A stretch of DNA of 64,000 nucleotides, taken from assembly GCA_040217175.1 (NCBI GenBank), contig JAVJNT010000001.1, forward strand, positions 806,001-870,000, read 5' to 3'. Of this stretch, positions 47,605-55,500 are shown one piece after another; position 1 is the first letter of the stretch, and every line of letters starts with the position of its first letter. Made by a program: the position numbers and the translations under genes. This DNA is from Phycisphaerales bacterium. GTDB lineage: Bacteria > Planctomycetota > Phycisphaerae > Phycisphaerales > UBA1924. Below the pieces are notes generated by a model that saw only the letters and a list, made by a program, of their open reading frames with translations, searched no databases and had not been told where the DNA came from.

Positions 47605-48239
47605 AGACGTTGAAGAGCAAGACAAGCCAATTGCTGGCCGCGAGCGGCCGGGGCTTCAGCCTGATCGAGATGATGGTGGCGCTGGGCATCAGTGCAGCGC
47701 TGCTGACCGCCTCGCTGGCGGCGCTCGATACCAGCTTCAAGAGCTACCAGCAGACGAGCGAGACGGCCTCGACGCACGTCGTCACGCGCATCGTGACGCA
47801 CCGAATCCTGACCATGATCCGCACGGGCAGCGAGTTCGCGCCCTATCCCATCGACGTGCTCGACCAGACGCAGAACCCGATGTTCACCAACGCCATCGAG
47901 TTCGTGTCGGACGAGGACGAGGCACTGAACTTCCGCGAGGTCACACGCATCTTCGCCGAGGTCGACCCCGAAGCCACCGACGGCTCGCAGCGGCTGATGC
48001 TGACCATCGACGAGTTCACCGACGGCGTGCTGACCGGCAGCGAGACCCGGCCGCTCCTGCGCGGCGTGCAGGATGCGACCTTTACGCTGGAGTACGACGT
48101 TGGCCCCCAGCTCACCCGCGCAACCATCGACATCACCGTCGAGGCCAGCGACATCGGCGACGCCGGGCTCAACGCCAACTGGGATACCCCAACGCTTCGC
48201 CTCGTCGCGAGCGCCTCGCCCAGGCGCTTGCGGGACTAG
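47601..48239 (+). CDS. Pseudopilin-like protein
   Basis: A 212-residue prepilin-like protein. The leader MKTLKSKTSQLLAASGRG is followed by FSLIEMMVALGISAALLTAS, a standard class III prepilin N-terminus with Glu5, then a helical stem (TSFKSYQQTSETASTHVVTR) and a beta-rich head. This layout fits GspJ/PilW-like minor pseudopilins. GTG 47601 overlaps the preceding stop (GTGA), so it is translated together with the large calcium-loop protein. Confidence 0.85.
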   Translation: MKTLKSKTSQLLAASGRGFSLIEMMVALGISAALLTASLAALDTSFKSYQQTSETASTHVVTRIVTHRILTMIRTGSEFAPYPIDVLDQTQNPMFTNAIEFVSDEDEALNFREVTRIFAEVDPEATDGSQRLMLTIDEFTDGVLTGSETRPLLRGVQDATFTLEYDVGPQLTRATIDITVEASDIGDAGLNANWDTPTLRLVASASPRRLRD

Positions 48240-48245
48240 CGGCGG

Positions 48246-49565
48246 CTACGCGCAGCCGTCTTGGAACTCGTTCTGGAATGCGAGGAAGTCGAAGATCGTG
48301 AAGTCTCCGTCGCCGTCGAAATCGGCGAGGGGGCTTCGCGCATCGAATGCGTTCTGGAACGCGAGAAAATCGAACACGGTGAGCTCGCCATCACCATCCA
48401 GATCGGCCCGGCACGGGCTGGGCAGGCAGCCCCAGCGGGCCAGGTTCATGGAGTGGCCGGGCGAGCCGACGGACATGCTGCCGCCCACGTAGAGCGCCTT
48501 GCCGCGGCCATCATCGAACTCGGCAGCGGCAAACACCGTCCCCGACACCAACTCTCCCACCGCGGACCACTCGCTGCCGTCCCAGCGGGCGAAGCCGCGG
48601 ATCGGCGTACCGCCCATGCGATAAAGGCTTCCACCGACGAACAGACCCGGCCCACGACCATCGTCGTGGGAGATCATCGCGCGAATCAAGCCGCTGTTGT
48701 CCTCTCCGACCGTGCTCCAGGCGGTGCCGTCCCACCGGGCGACGGCCTCAGCGCTGGTGGGGCCGGCCCAATCGAAGGATCCGCCAACGTACAAATCCGG
48801 TCCGTCTCCGTCGTCGTGCACGGCCATGGCCTCGACGAAACCGCCCACGCCGGTGTCCAGAGCAGACCAGACTCCGGCGTGCCAGCGGGCGATGCCCTTG
48901 GAATCGACGCCGCCGGCACGCGTGAAACTACCGCCGACGTAGAGCCCCTCGGCCGTACCGTCGTCGTACGTGCCGATCGCGAGGCCCGCCGAAGTGAGGC
49001 TCTCGCCTAAGGCGTCCCACGAGCGACCGCTCCAACGCGCGACGCCGTGTGCGAAGCGCCCGTCGATCCACCGGAAGTTCCCCGCTGCGCACAATCGGGG
49101 CGGGTACAAGGGCTCGGCGTAGGCCGCCAGCGCTTGCACCCCGCCACCGAAGAACGGGCCGAGTTGTGTCCACTCCTCGCCGTCCCATCGCGACACGAAA
49201 CCATTGGTGCCGACCGCCCCGCCCGCATAGAGCATGGTGCCGTTGCCATCGTCGAACGCGACGAGGGCTGAAACCACGCCGGGGAGGCCCGACCCGACGG
49301 GCGACCAGGACTCCCCATCCCACCGAGCGATGCCCTCTACCGGCAGGCTTCCCACATGGTCAAAGTTGCCGCCCACGTACAGAGCGCTGCCGCTGCCGTC
49401 GTCGTGGACGGCCAGCGCCATGACGTCGCCATCAGGCCCGTGCCCGAGCCCGAAGAGTGACTCGTCCCACTGCGGCGCACACCCCTGGCCCCGGGCGTCG
49501 GCGGCCAATAACAGCCACGCGGCCAGAATGGTCATCAACAGACACGACTTCGCCAGCGTTGTCAC
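48246..49565 (-). CDS. Secreted beta-propeller-like protein with C-terminal dockerin-like repeats
   Basis: A 439-residue exported protein. GTG 49565, with GGAGAGAG 2-6 nt upstream, gives the signal peptide TLAKSCLLMTILAAWLLLAA then DARGQG. The body has about eight repeats of the form 'LYVGGSF...GIARWDG..WS..G', for example ALYVGGNFDHVGSL, SRWDGEEWTQLGPF and LFVGGSLYRMGG, likely propeller blades. It ends CRADLDGDGELTVFDFLAFQ, a spacer, then DFDGDGDFTIFDFLAFQNEF and DGCA, nearly the same doublet as in the gene at 20.5-22.8 kb. It faces the pseudopilin operon stop-to-stop with only 6 bp between. Confidence 0.85.
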   Translation of the reverse strand: MTTLAKSCLLMTILAAWLLLAADARGQGCAPQWDESLFGLGHGPDGDVMALAVHDDGSGSALYVGGNFDHVGSLPVEGIARWDGESWSPVGSGLPGVVSALVAFDDGNGTMLYAGGAVGTNGFVSRWDGEEWTQLGPFFGGGVQALAAYAEPLYPPRLCAAGNFRWIDGRFAHGVARWSGRSWDALGESLTSAGLAIGTYDDGTAEGLYVGGSFTRAGGVDSKGIARWHAGVWSALDTGVGGFVEAMAVHDDGDGPDLYVGGSFDWAGPTSAEAVARWDGTAWSTVGEDNSGLIRAMISHDDGRGPGLFVGGSLYRMGGTPIRGFARWDGSEWSAVGELVSGTVFAAAEFDDGRGKALYVGGSMSVGSPGHSMNLARWGCLPSPCRADLDGDGELTVFDFLAFQNAFDARSPLADFDGDGDFTIFDFLAFQNEFQDGCA

Positions 49566-49694
49566 GACTCTCTCCACTCGGTTGACCAGGTCCGGATAGG
49601 TCGCCCTACGCACAGCCTATGGGCCCGAGGTCACCAGGGTAACGCGTGCCCGGTCGGCTCTCATCCCCGAGCAACGCCCTCCTATCCTCAACCC

Positions 49695-50831
49695 ATGGCC
49701 TACACCGCGCTCGCCCGCCGTTATCGCAGCACCGATTTCGACTCCGTCGTGGGGCAAGAGGCCGTCGCGCGGACGCTGGCCAAGGCCATCGAGCAGGGGC
49801 GGGTCGCCCATGCCTACCTCTTCTGCGGCACGCGGGGGGTGGGCAAGACCTCGATGGCCCGGATCTTCGCCAAGGCCTTGGCCGGTGGCGGGACCGAGGT
49901 CGACAAGGCCATCATGGAAGGCCGCGACAGCGACGTCATCGAGATCGACGCGGCCAGCAACCGCGGCGTGGACAACGCCCGCGAGCTGATCGCCAACGCG
50001 GGGTACATGCCCCTACGCGGCAAGCTGAAGGTCTACATTATCGACGAGGTCCACATGCTGACCAAGGAGGCGTTCAACACCCTCCTGAAGACGATGGAAG
50101 AGCCGCCCGACCACGTCAAGTTCATCCTGTGCACGACCGAGGCCAACAAGGTCCCCCCCACCATCCAGAGCCGGTGCCAGCGGTTCGACTTTCGGATGAT
50201 CCCAGCGTCCCGCATCGCCGAGCACCTGCGCGAGGTGAGCGAGAAAGAAGGCGTCAAGGCCGACGACGACCTGCTGGCCGCCGTCGCAAGGCTCGGCGCG
50301 GGCTCGATGCGCGATGCACTGAGCCTCCTGGATCGCCTGATGGCCGCCGGCGACGAACGGCTGACGCTCGCCCGCCTCGAAGAGCTTCTGGGCCTGCCCG
50401 ATCGCGAGCTCATCGGCAGCCTCGTCGACGCGATCTCGGGCGGCGACGCCGCTGCGGCCATCCGCGCGGGCGACTCGCTGCTGAACCTGGGCATCAGTCC
50501 GGAGCTCGCGCTCGAGACGCTCGCAAACCGACTGCGCGACCTGATGGTGCTCGGCGTGTGCGGTCCCGAGACACCGCTCGTCGAACTCTCCGACGCCGCG
50601 CGACAGGCCGAGAACGAGCGAGCGCAACGCTTCGACGCGCCGGCATTGAGCCACATGATCGCGCTGTGCGAGACCGCACAGCGGGTCTGCCGAGAGAGCC
50701 CGGCGCCCCGCGCCATGTTCGATGCGGCACTCGTTCGTCTGGCGATGGCCGAGCGATTCGCAGACCTGACGGCGCTCGCCGGCGGCGCCCGAACGGGTCG
50801 GACGGCGGAGATGGCCTCGGGAAAAGCCTGA
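49695..50831 (+). CDS. dnaX: DNA polymerase III subunit gamma/tau, zero-frame (short) product
   Basis: The clamp-loader ATPase DnaX. The zero frame gives 378 residues: Walker A GTRGVGKTSMARIF, Walker B YIIDEVHMLTKEA, sensor 1 ILCTTEANKVPPTI, SRC in QSRCQRFDF, and sensor 2 LGAGSMRDALSLLDR. The zinc module (four Cys between Walker A and DxIEIDAAS) is missing: only about 14 residues join ALAGGG to DSDVIEIDAASNRG. The stop TGA is at 50829-50831, 4 nt after a slippery GGGAAAA. A -1 shift extends the protein to 455 residues. ybaB follows further down, as is common, but with a membrane-protein gene between. Confidence 0.92.
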   Translation: MAYTALARRYRSTDFDSVVGQEAVARTLAKAIEQGRVAHAYLFCGTRGVGKTSMARIFAKALAGGGTEVDKAIMEGRDSDVIEIDAASNRGVDNARELIANAGYMPLRGKLKVYIIDEVHMLTKEAFNTLLKTMEEPPDHVKFILCTTEANKVPPTIQSRCQRFDFRMIPASRIAEHLREVSEKEGVKADDDLLAAVARLGAGSMRDALSLLDRLMAAGDERLTLARLEELLGLPDRELIGSLVDAISGGDAAAAIRAGDSLLNLGISPELALETLANRLRDLMVLGVCGPETPLVELSDAARQAENERAQRFDAPALSHMIALCETAQRVCRESPAPRAMFDAALVRLAMAERFADLTALAGGARTGRTAEMASGKA

Positions 50832-50869
50832 GGCCGGCGGCGGCGCCCGAGCGCGCGTCGCCACCGGCC
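50807..50869 (+). other. Programmed -1 ribosomal frameshift signal in dnaX
   Basis: Four elements sit at the spacings known from programmed -1 sites. GGAG is at 50807-50810, 8 nt before the heptamer. The slippery heptamer G GGA AAA (X XXY YYZ) is at 50819-50825, in the correct phase for the zero frame. The zero-frame TGA is at 50829. A GC-rich stem follows: 50832-50845 pairs with 50856-50869 over 14 positions with one mismatch and one G-U, around a 10-nt loop. The heptamer-to-stem spacer is 6 nt. Confidence 0.75.
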
Positions 50870-51061
50870 GCTGCCCCAGAGCCCGAGCGTCGCCCGAAGC
50901 CAGCGCCGCGGCCCGCGATCCAGGCCGAACCCAAGCCGGCGCGTACGCCATCGAACGACCCGCCGGATGCTGGCACGGCGCCGCCGTCCGATCATGCCCT
51001 GATCAGGCGGGCCCGGGAGCTGTTCGCTCCCGAAGAAACACCGAGCCGCGGTGGCCCCTAG
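50825..51061 (+). CDS. dnaX: dnaX -1 frame tail (long/tau-like product after frameshift)
   Basis: The -1 frame entered at the slippery site is open for 78 codons to TAG 51059-51061, making a 455-residue product. The tail is Pro/Ala-rich with charged residues (APEPERRPKPAPRPAIQAEP), like the flexible linker in other DnaX proteins. It ends with DHALIRRARELFAPEE, which resembles the short C-terminal helix of many bacterial DnaX. Third codon positions are mostly G/C, as in coding DNA here. The next gene begins 51 nt after it, against 281 nt after the zero-frame stop. There is no start codon signal of its own, so it is only translated by frameshift. Confidence 0.75.
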   Translation, partial: SLRPAAAPERASPPAAAPEPERRPKPAPRPAIQAEPKPARTPSNDPPDAGTAPPSDHALIRRARELFAPEETPSRGGP

Positions 51062-51112
51062 CCTGTGGCGAACACGCGACCCGTTCGATCGAATCCAAGC
51101 GGAGCACATGGC

Positions 51113-51448
51113 ATGGCAGCGAAGAAGTCCGGACTCATGAAGAACGTCATCCTGCTGGTGATTATCTTCGCCTGCGCCGGCGGCGTCTGGTACTTCCTGA
51201 CGCAGCAGGGCGGCGCGATGAACGAGACCGAGGCCCAGGAGTGGTTCCTCAGCGGCGAGATGGCCCAGGAGGGCCTCGACCTCGAGGGCGTCAAGGCTCG
51301 CCTGGGCCACGATGCTCCGCAGGACATGGGCGAGGGCCGCCACCGGTTCGACATGGCGTACGTCAACTCGAGCAACACGCTCGTCGTCGACGTCGTCGTT
51401 CGCGGCGGGCGGGCGATCTCGTACACCATCGTCGAAGAGGCCGAGTGA
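51113..51448 (+). CDS. Small single-span membrane protein
   Basis: A 111-residue protein with one N-terminal transmembrane helix (NVILLVIIFACAGGVWYFLT) and a soluble C-terminal domain (TEAQEWFLSGEMAQEGLDLE, ending ISYTIVEEAE). It has no known family. GGAG lies 8 nt before ATG 51113. It is inserted between dnaX and ybaB, which are usually adjacent. Confidence 0.7.
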   Translation: MAAKKSGLMKNVILLVIIFACAGGVWYFLTQQGGAMNETEAQEWFLSGEMAQEGLDLEGVKARLGHDAPQDMGEGRHRFDMAYVNSSNTLVVDVVVRGGRAISYTIVEEAE

Positions 51449-51466
51449 TCGTCTCGGAGGTGCTCG

Positions 51467-51856
51467 GTGCTTGACCAGATGCGCGCCTTGGGCGCCATTA
51501 CCAGCCTGATGAAGGACCGCCAGAAGCTGGCCGACGCGGCCGCCCGCGTCAAGGACCGGCTCGAGTCGGCCCGCGTGCAGGGCTCGGCCGGCGAGGGCGC
51601 CATCGTCGTCACCATGAGCGGGGCCATGAAGGTCATCGGCGTGCACATCGAACCGGCGATGGCCTCGGCGTTCTCCGCCGATCAGGCAAGCCAGCTCCTG
51701 GCGCAGGACCTCATCGCCCAGGCGACCAACGACGCGATGGGCAAGGCCCAGGCGCTGGCGCGAGACGTCGTGGCCGAAGAGGCCCGGGAACTGGGCCTGC
51801 CCGAAGAGCTGACCTCGCAGATGGGCGGCCCGTTGTCGTCGGCGTTGGGGCTGTGA
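51467..51856 (+). CDS. ybaB: YbaB/EbfC family nucleoid-associated protein
   Basis: A 129-residue DNA-binding protein. The family form is a small dimer with a tweezer shape: N-terminal helix (LGAITSLMKDRQKLADAAAR), a beta-sheet (GAIVVTMSGAMKVIGVHIEP) and a C-terminal helix (LLAQDLIAQATNDAMGKAQA). It is slightly longer than usual at the C-terminus. GTG 51467 has GGAGG 6 nt upstream. recR, the usual next gene, is replaced here by a NUDIX gene. Confidence 0.88.
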   Translation: MLDQMRALGAITSLMKDRQKLADAAARVKDRLESARVQGSAGEGAIVVTMSGAMKVIGVHIEPAMASAFSADQASQLLAQDLIAQATNDAMGKAQALARDVVAEEARELGLPEELTSQMGGPLSSALGL

Positions 51857-52557
51857 GCGTCCGATTCGTTCCGCTCAACCGACCGCTCCGCATCGAAGTT
51901 GAAGGCCAACGGCCCTCGCTGGACGAGTCCGCGCATGCAAGTTGGCAGACGGCGCAGCGAGAGAACCCGAGGCTGTTCGATGGACCGATCCTGGCAGTAC
52001 GTTCGGTCGACGTTGCAGCGGGTTTGATCGTTGCTCGTCCCGACCGCTTCGCGCACGTCGTCTGCCAGCCAGGCGGCCGCGACCTGCCGACGACGATCCT
52101 GAGCGTCACCGGGGTCATCGAGGCCGGCGATCCCGACGCGATACGCGTGCTGCTCGCCCGGCGGGGCGCGCAAACGCGGAGCTATCCCGGCATGTGGGAA
52201 TTCGCGCCCGCGGGCGGGCTCGAGTCTCCAGAGTCATCGGGCTCGCTGGGCCTCGAAGGCATCATGCAAACGCTGCGTGCCGAGCTCCGCGAAGAAGTCG
52301 GCGTCGCGTCGCCGCTCTGCGATGCACGGGCGATCGGTATCGTGTTTGATTCCCGCGCCCGGAGCCTCGACGTCGTGATCCGAGCGCGTATCGAAGGCGA
52401 GACGCCGACGCTCCAGCCGGGCGCCGAACGAGCCTGGGAGTGCGCTGATGCTCGGTGGGTCGATGCCGCGCGGCTCGAACGCACCCTCGAAGAACTGGAT
52501 GGAGGCGTGATCGAACCCACGCTCGAGATTGCACGGCATCTAGAGCGATCGACCTAA
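51853..52557 (+). CDS. NUDIX hydrolase-like protein
   Basis: A 234-residue protein. The NUDIX region is at residues about 110-160: it runs from WEFAPAGGLES through a short insertion to LRAELREEVGV (REUxEExGU core). The insertion of about 10 residues inside the box (SPESSGSLG) makes it longer than the canonical GX5EX7 spacing, so catalytic competence needs testing. The N-terminal 90 residues are unlike common NUDIX domains. GTG 51853 overlaps the ybaB stop as GTGA, so it is in the same operon. Confidence 0.75.
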   Translation: MSVRFVPLNRPLRIEVEGQRPSLDESAHASWQTAQRENPRLFDGPILAVRSVDVAAGLIVARPDRFAHVVCQPGGRDLPTTILSVTGVIEAGDPDAIRVLLARRGAQTRSYPGMWEFAPAGGLESPESSGSLGLEGIMQTLRAELREEVGVASPLCDARAIGIVFDSRARSLDVVIRARIEGETPTLQPGAERAWECADARWVDAARLERTLEELDGGVIEPTLEIARHLERST

Positions 52558-52558
52558 G

Positions 52559-55500
52559 TCAACCGCCTCCGGAATCGTCGCGACGCGAACGCGGAATGCC
52601 GAGCAGGTCCTGAATCGACTCGCCGGGACTCAGCAGCGGGCCGAGGAACTCGCTACCGCGCCTGCGGATGAGTTCCTGGGGCGCGGGCCTGATCGAGGGG
52701 CTCGTGAGCTCTCCGGTCACGCGCCAGGGTACGGTCGAGATCCTGCCAAAGCCCGGGACGGATCGTCCCAGGGCGCTGCCGAGGCCGGTGTTGAACCGCC
52801 CCGCGGCCTCGTCCGAGAGCGCGGCGACGGGGATCCAGACCAGCACGTCCATCGTGTTCTGCACGAGGTTAACCGTGCCTTCCGACTCGAGTTCGAGGTC
52901 TCCGAGCGGAAGCGTGAAGGGGTCGTAGGTGATCACGCCGTCCTTCATCGTCACGTGGATCGGCGCGATGCGTCGGCCGAGCGAGCCTTGCTCACGCTGT
53001 CCGGTGGCCTTGAGCACGCTCGACAAGACGCTGCTGCTGCGGAACCGCGCCGTACCCAGGGCGATGGTTACGTCGCCCTGACCGTGCACCCACTCGCCGT
53101 TGGTCGGGATCTGAAGGCCCTCGGTGCGGATGATCGCCGGTCCGTCTTCGGGCCGCTTCTCGACCTGCAGCAGCTCTGGGATGATCTGGCTGAATCGTTC
53201 GGCGATCTCGGGCCGCACTTCGCGCACGGTGAGGATGGTCTGCGGCTCGGTCATCACGATCAGGTGGTTCTCGAGGCGGCCGTAGCCCGAGGCGTCGGCG
53301 CGCGGGCCGCGGACGCTGAAACGCAGGTCGGCCGACGGCGGCTCGCCCGGAATCAGCCGCCCGTGCTGGATCTCGGCGTCCAGGTCGACCAGCGGGCCCA
53401 GGCTGTCTGCCAACAGGCCGTCGGTATTCGACATGGCGTCGGCGAGGGCGACGGGAATGTCGTTGCCCTTGAGCGTGCCGCGCACCTCGGCTGACTCGAG
53501 CGCGAGCCTGCCCTGCGCGTCGGCGGGGTTCTGCAGCAGGCCGTTGAGCTCGAGCGTTCCGCCGCGTGCGGTCGAGGCATTGGCCGTGATGCCGTAGGTG
53601 CTCTGGGCCACGCGACGCACGCGGCCGGTGACCTCGTCGAGCTCGATGGCCGGGCGCTCGGCGATCGCGATGGTCGCGCCCTTGGCGTCGAGCGATGCAT
53701 CGAGGTTGACGCGCGTCGGATCGAGCAGGCCGACGCCCTCGGTGAGTGGGTTGCCCACCGCGACCCGATCGAGGCGAATCTGTAGCGGCTCCACCGTGGT
53801 GACCTCGGCGCCGATGGCCGACGCGAGCCACGCGGCATCGGGCGTCCACGTGATCGTCGTCGGCTGGGTGAGTTCGATGGTCTCGCGCGTGAAGCGCGCC
53901 ACGATCGGCTGCGATGACTCCAGCCGCGGTGTGCTGAGCGAGACCGACACGCGCTGCGGCGACCAGGGGAGCGCGGCCTGGGGTGTCGCGGCGGCACGCG
54001 CCTCCACCACGATGCGGCCGGTCTGGCCGAGCGAGCCGGTCGCCGCGTCGACGCCCCCGCCACCGACGCCGGCGAGCATGAACGCCTTTCGGATGCTGAA
54101 TTCCTCGATCGTCGCCGTCGCGTCGAGGTTGCCGCCCTCGTCGGAACTGGCGACCGCATTGACGACCGCGATGCCCCCCATTTCGGGAGACTGCACCGAG
54201 AGGTCGAGCGAAGACTGCAGCTTCGAGCGACCCGAAATCGCACGACCGATCGAATTAACCTCGGCTCGCAGACCCGAGAGCACCACGTCGGTGCTCGGGC
54301 GTTCGCCCGATTCGTTCGGCTGGCCGGTTGGCACGCCGTTGATGCGGATATCTCGCTGCGCGCGGAGCGTCAGCGGGGTTTGGTCGAGCCCGGCGAGTGC
54401 GTCCTGGCCGCCGCCGAACGAGACCGCAGCAGGACCCGCGTCGAGGACGAGCGCCGAGGTCTGGGCGAGCGTCGAACCTTCCATGCCCGCCATCGGCGCG
54501 ATAGCCTTCCACAGGGCCTGCGACGGCGTGGCACGGACACCCACGCCCGCGACCGCGACGCGAGACGTCGAGGCCCGCAGCCCCGTCGCCGCAGCCTTGA
54601 CGTGCTGCGCGTCGACCGCGAGCTCGCCGGCGATCAGGTCGCCTTCCGGCGGGTCGGTGAGGTTGAGCGTGAGCGTGACGTTCGGTCCGACCGCGTCATT
54701 GAGCCACGCGTGCAACGGCCGACCCGCCGCATCGATCGGAAACGAGCGTGCCAGCCGCGTCGGGCCGGCGAACGTGACCGAGCCGAGGATGGCCGGAGCC
54801 TCGAACGACTCGCCCCCGAACAATCCGTCCAGGCCGGCGGTGCGCAGGTCCGCATTCAAGCTGGCAGCTTCCTCGCCAAGCATGGGCGTTGCGACGAGCT
54901 GCAACTGAGACTGCGACGCGGAGGAGGTGAGATCGAGCTCGAGGCTGCCGATGCCTAGCGGCGGGCCGTCGGGCCTGGTGACCGAGACGCCCTCGGTGCG
55001 GAGTTGAGCATCGACGGTTGCCGACGCGAGCTCGGGTCGGAAGCCCGCCATCGGGAGCCGCAGTTCCTTGATGGTCGCGCTCAGTCCCTCTCCGTTCCGC
55101 ATGGCCCATCCGTCGGGCAGCCAGGGCCCTGCGACGGCACTCGGCCGGGCGACCTGCACGGTTGCCGGCGAATTGAGGAGGATCGCCTCGGTGGACCAAG
55201 TGGCGTCCGCGGAGGCCCGCACGTGCGGGGCCTGGAGGCCAATCGTGACGTCGGCCGACCCCTCGCCGCGAGCCGACCACGCCACGCTTGCATCGATCGT
55301 GTCGCCAGTAATCGCGGGTAGATCGATCCCAGCGTCCTCGAGCGCCGCGAGCCATGGCGTCGCCGCGACCACGGGCACCGTTCGCAGCGTGAGCTCAAGA
55401 GACGGAATGCCTCGCGCGAGCGAAGCAACGTCGATGCCGGTCTCGCCCAAATTTGCCAGCGACGCGATGTCCAGCCTTCCATCCAGTGAGAGCGTGCCCT

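Noticed and set aside
45502-47625. Long minus-strand frame opposite the calcium-loop protein
   Set aside because: It has no start signal or domain, and the + strand carries the clear DGDG loops. It is a GC shadow.
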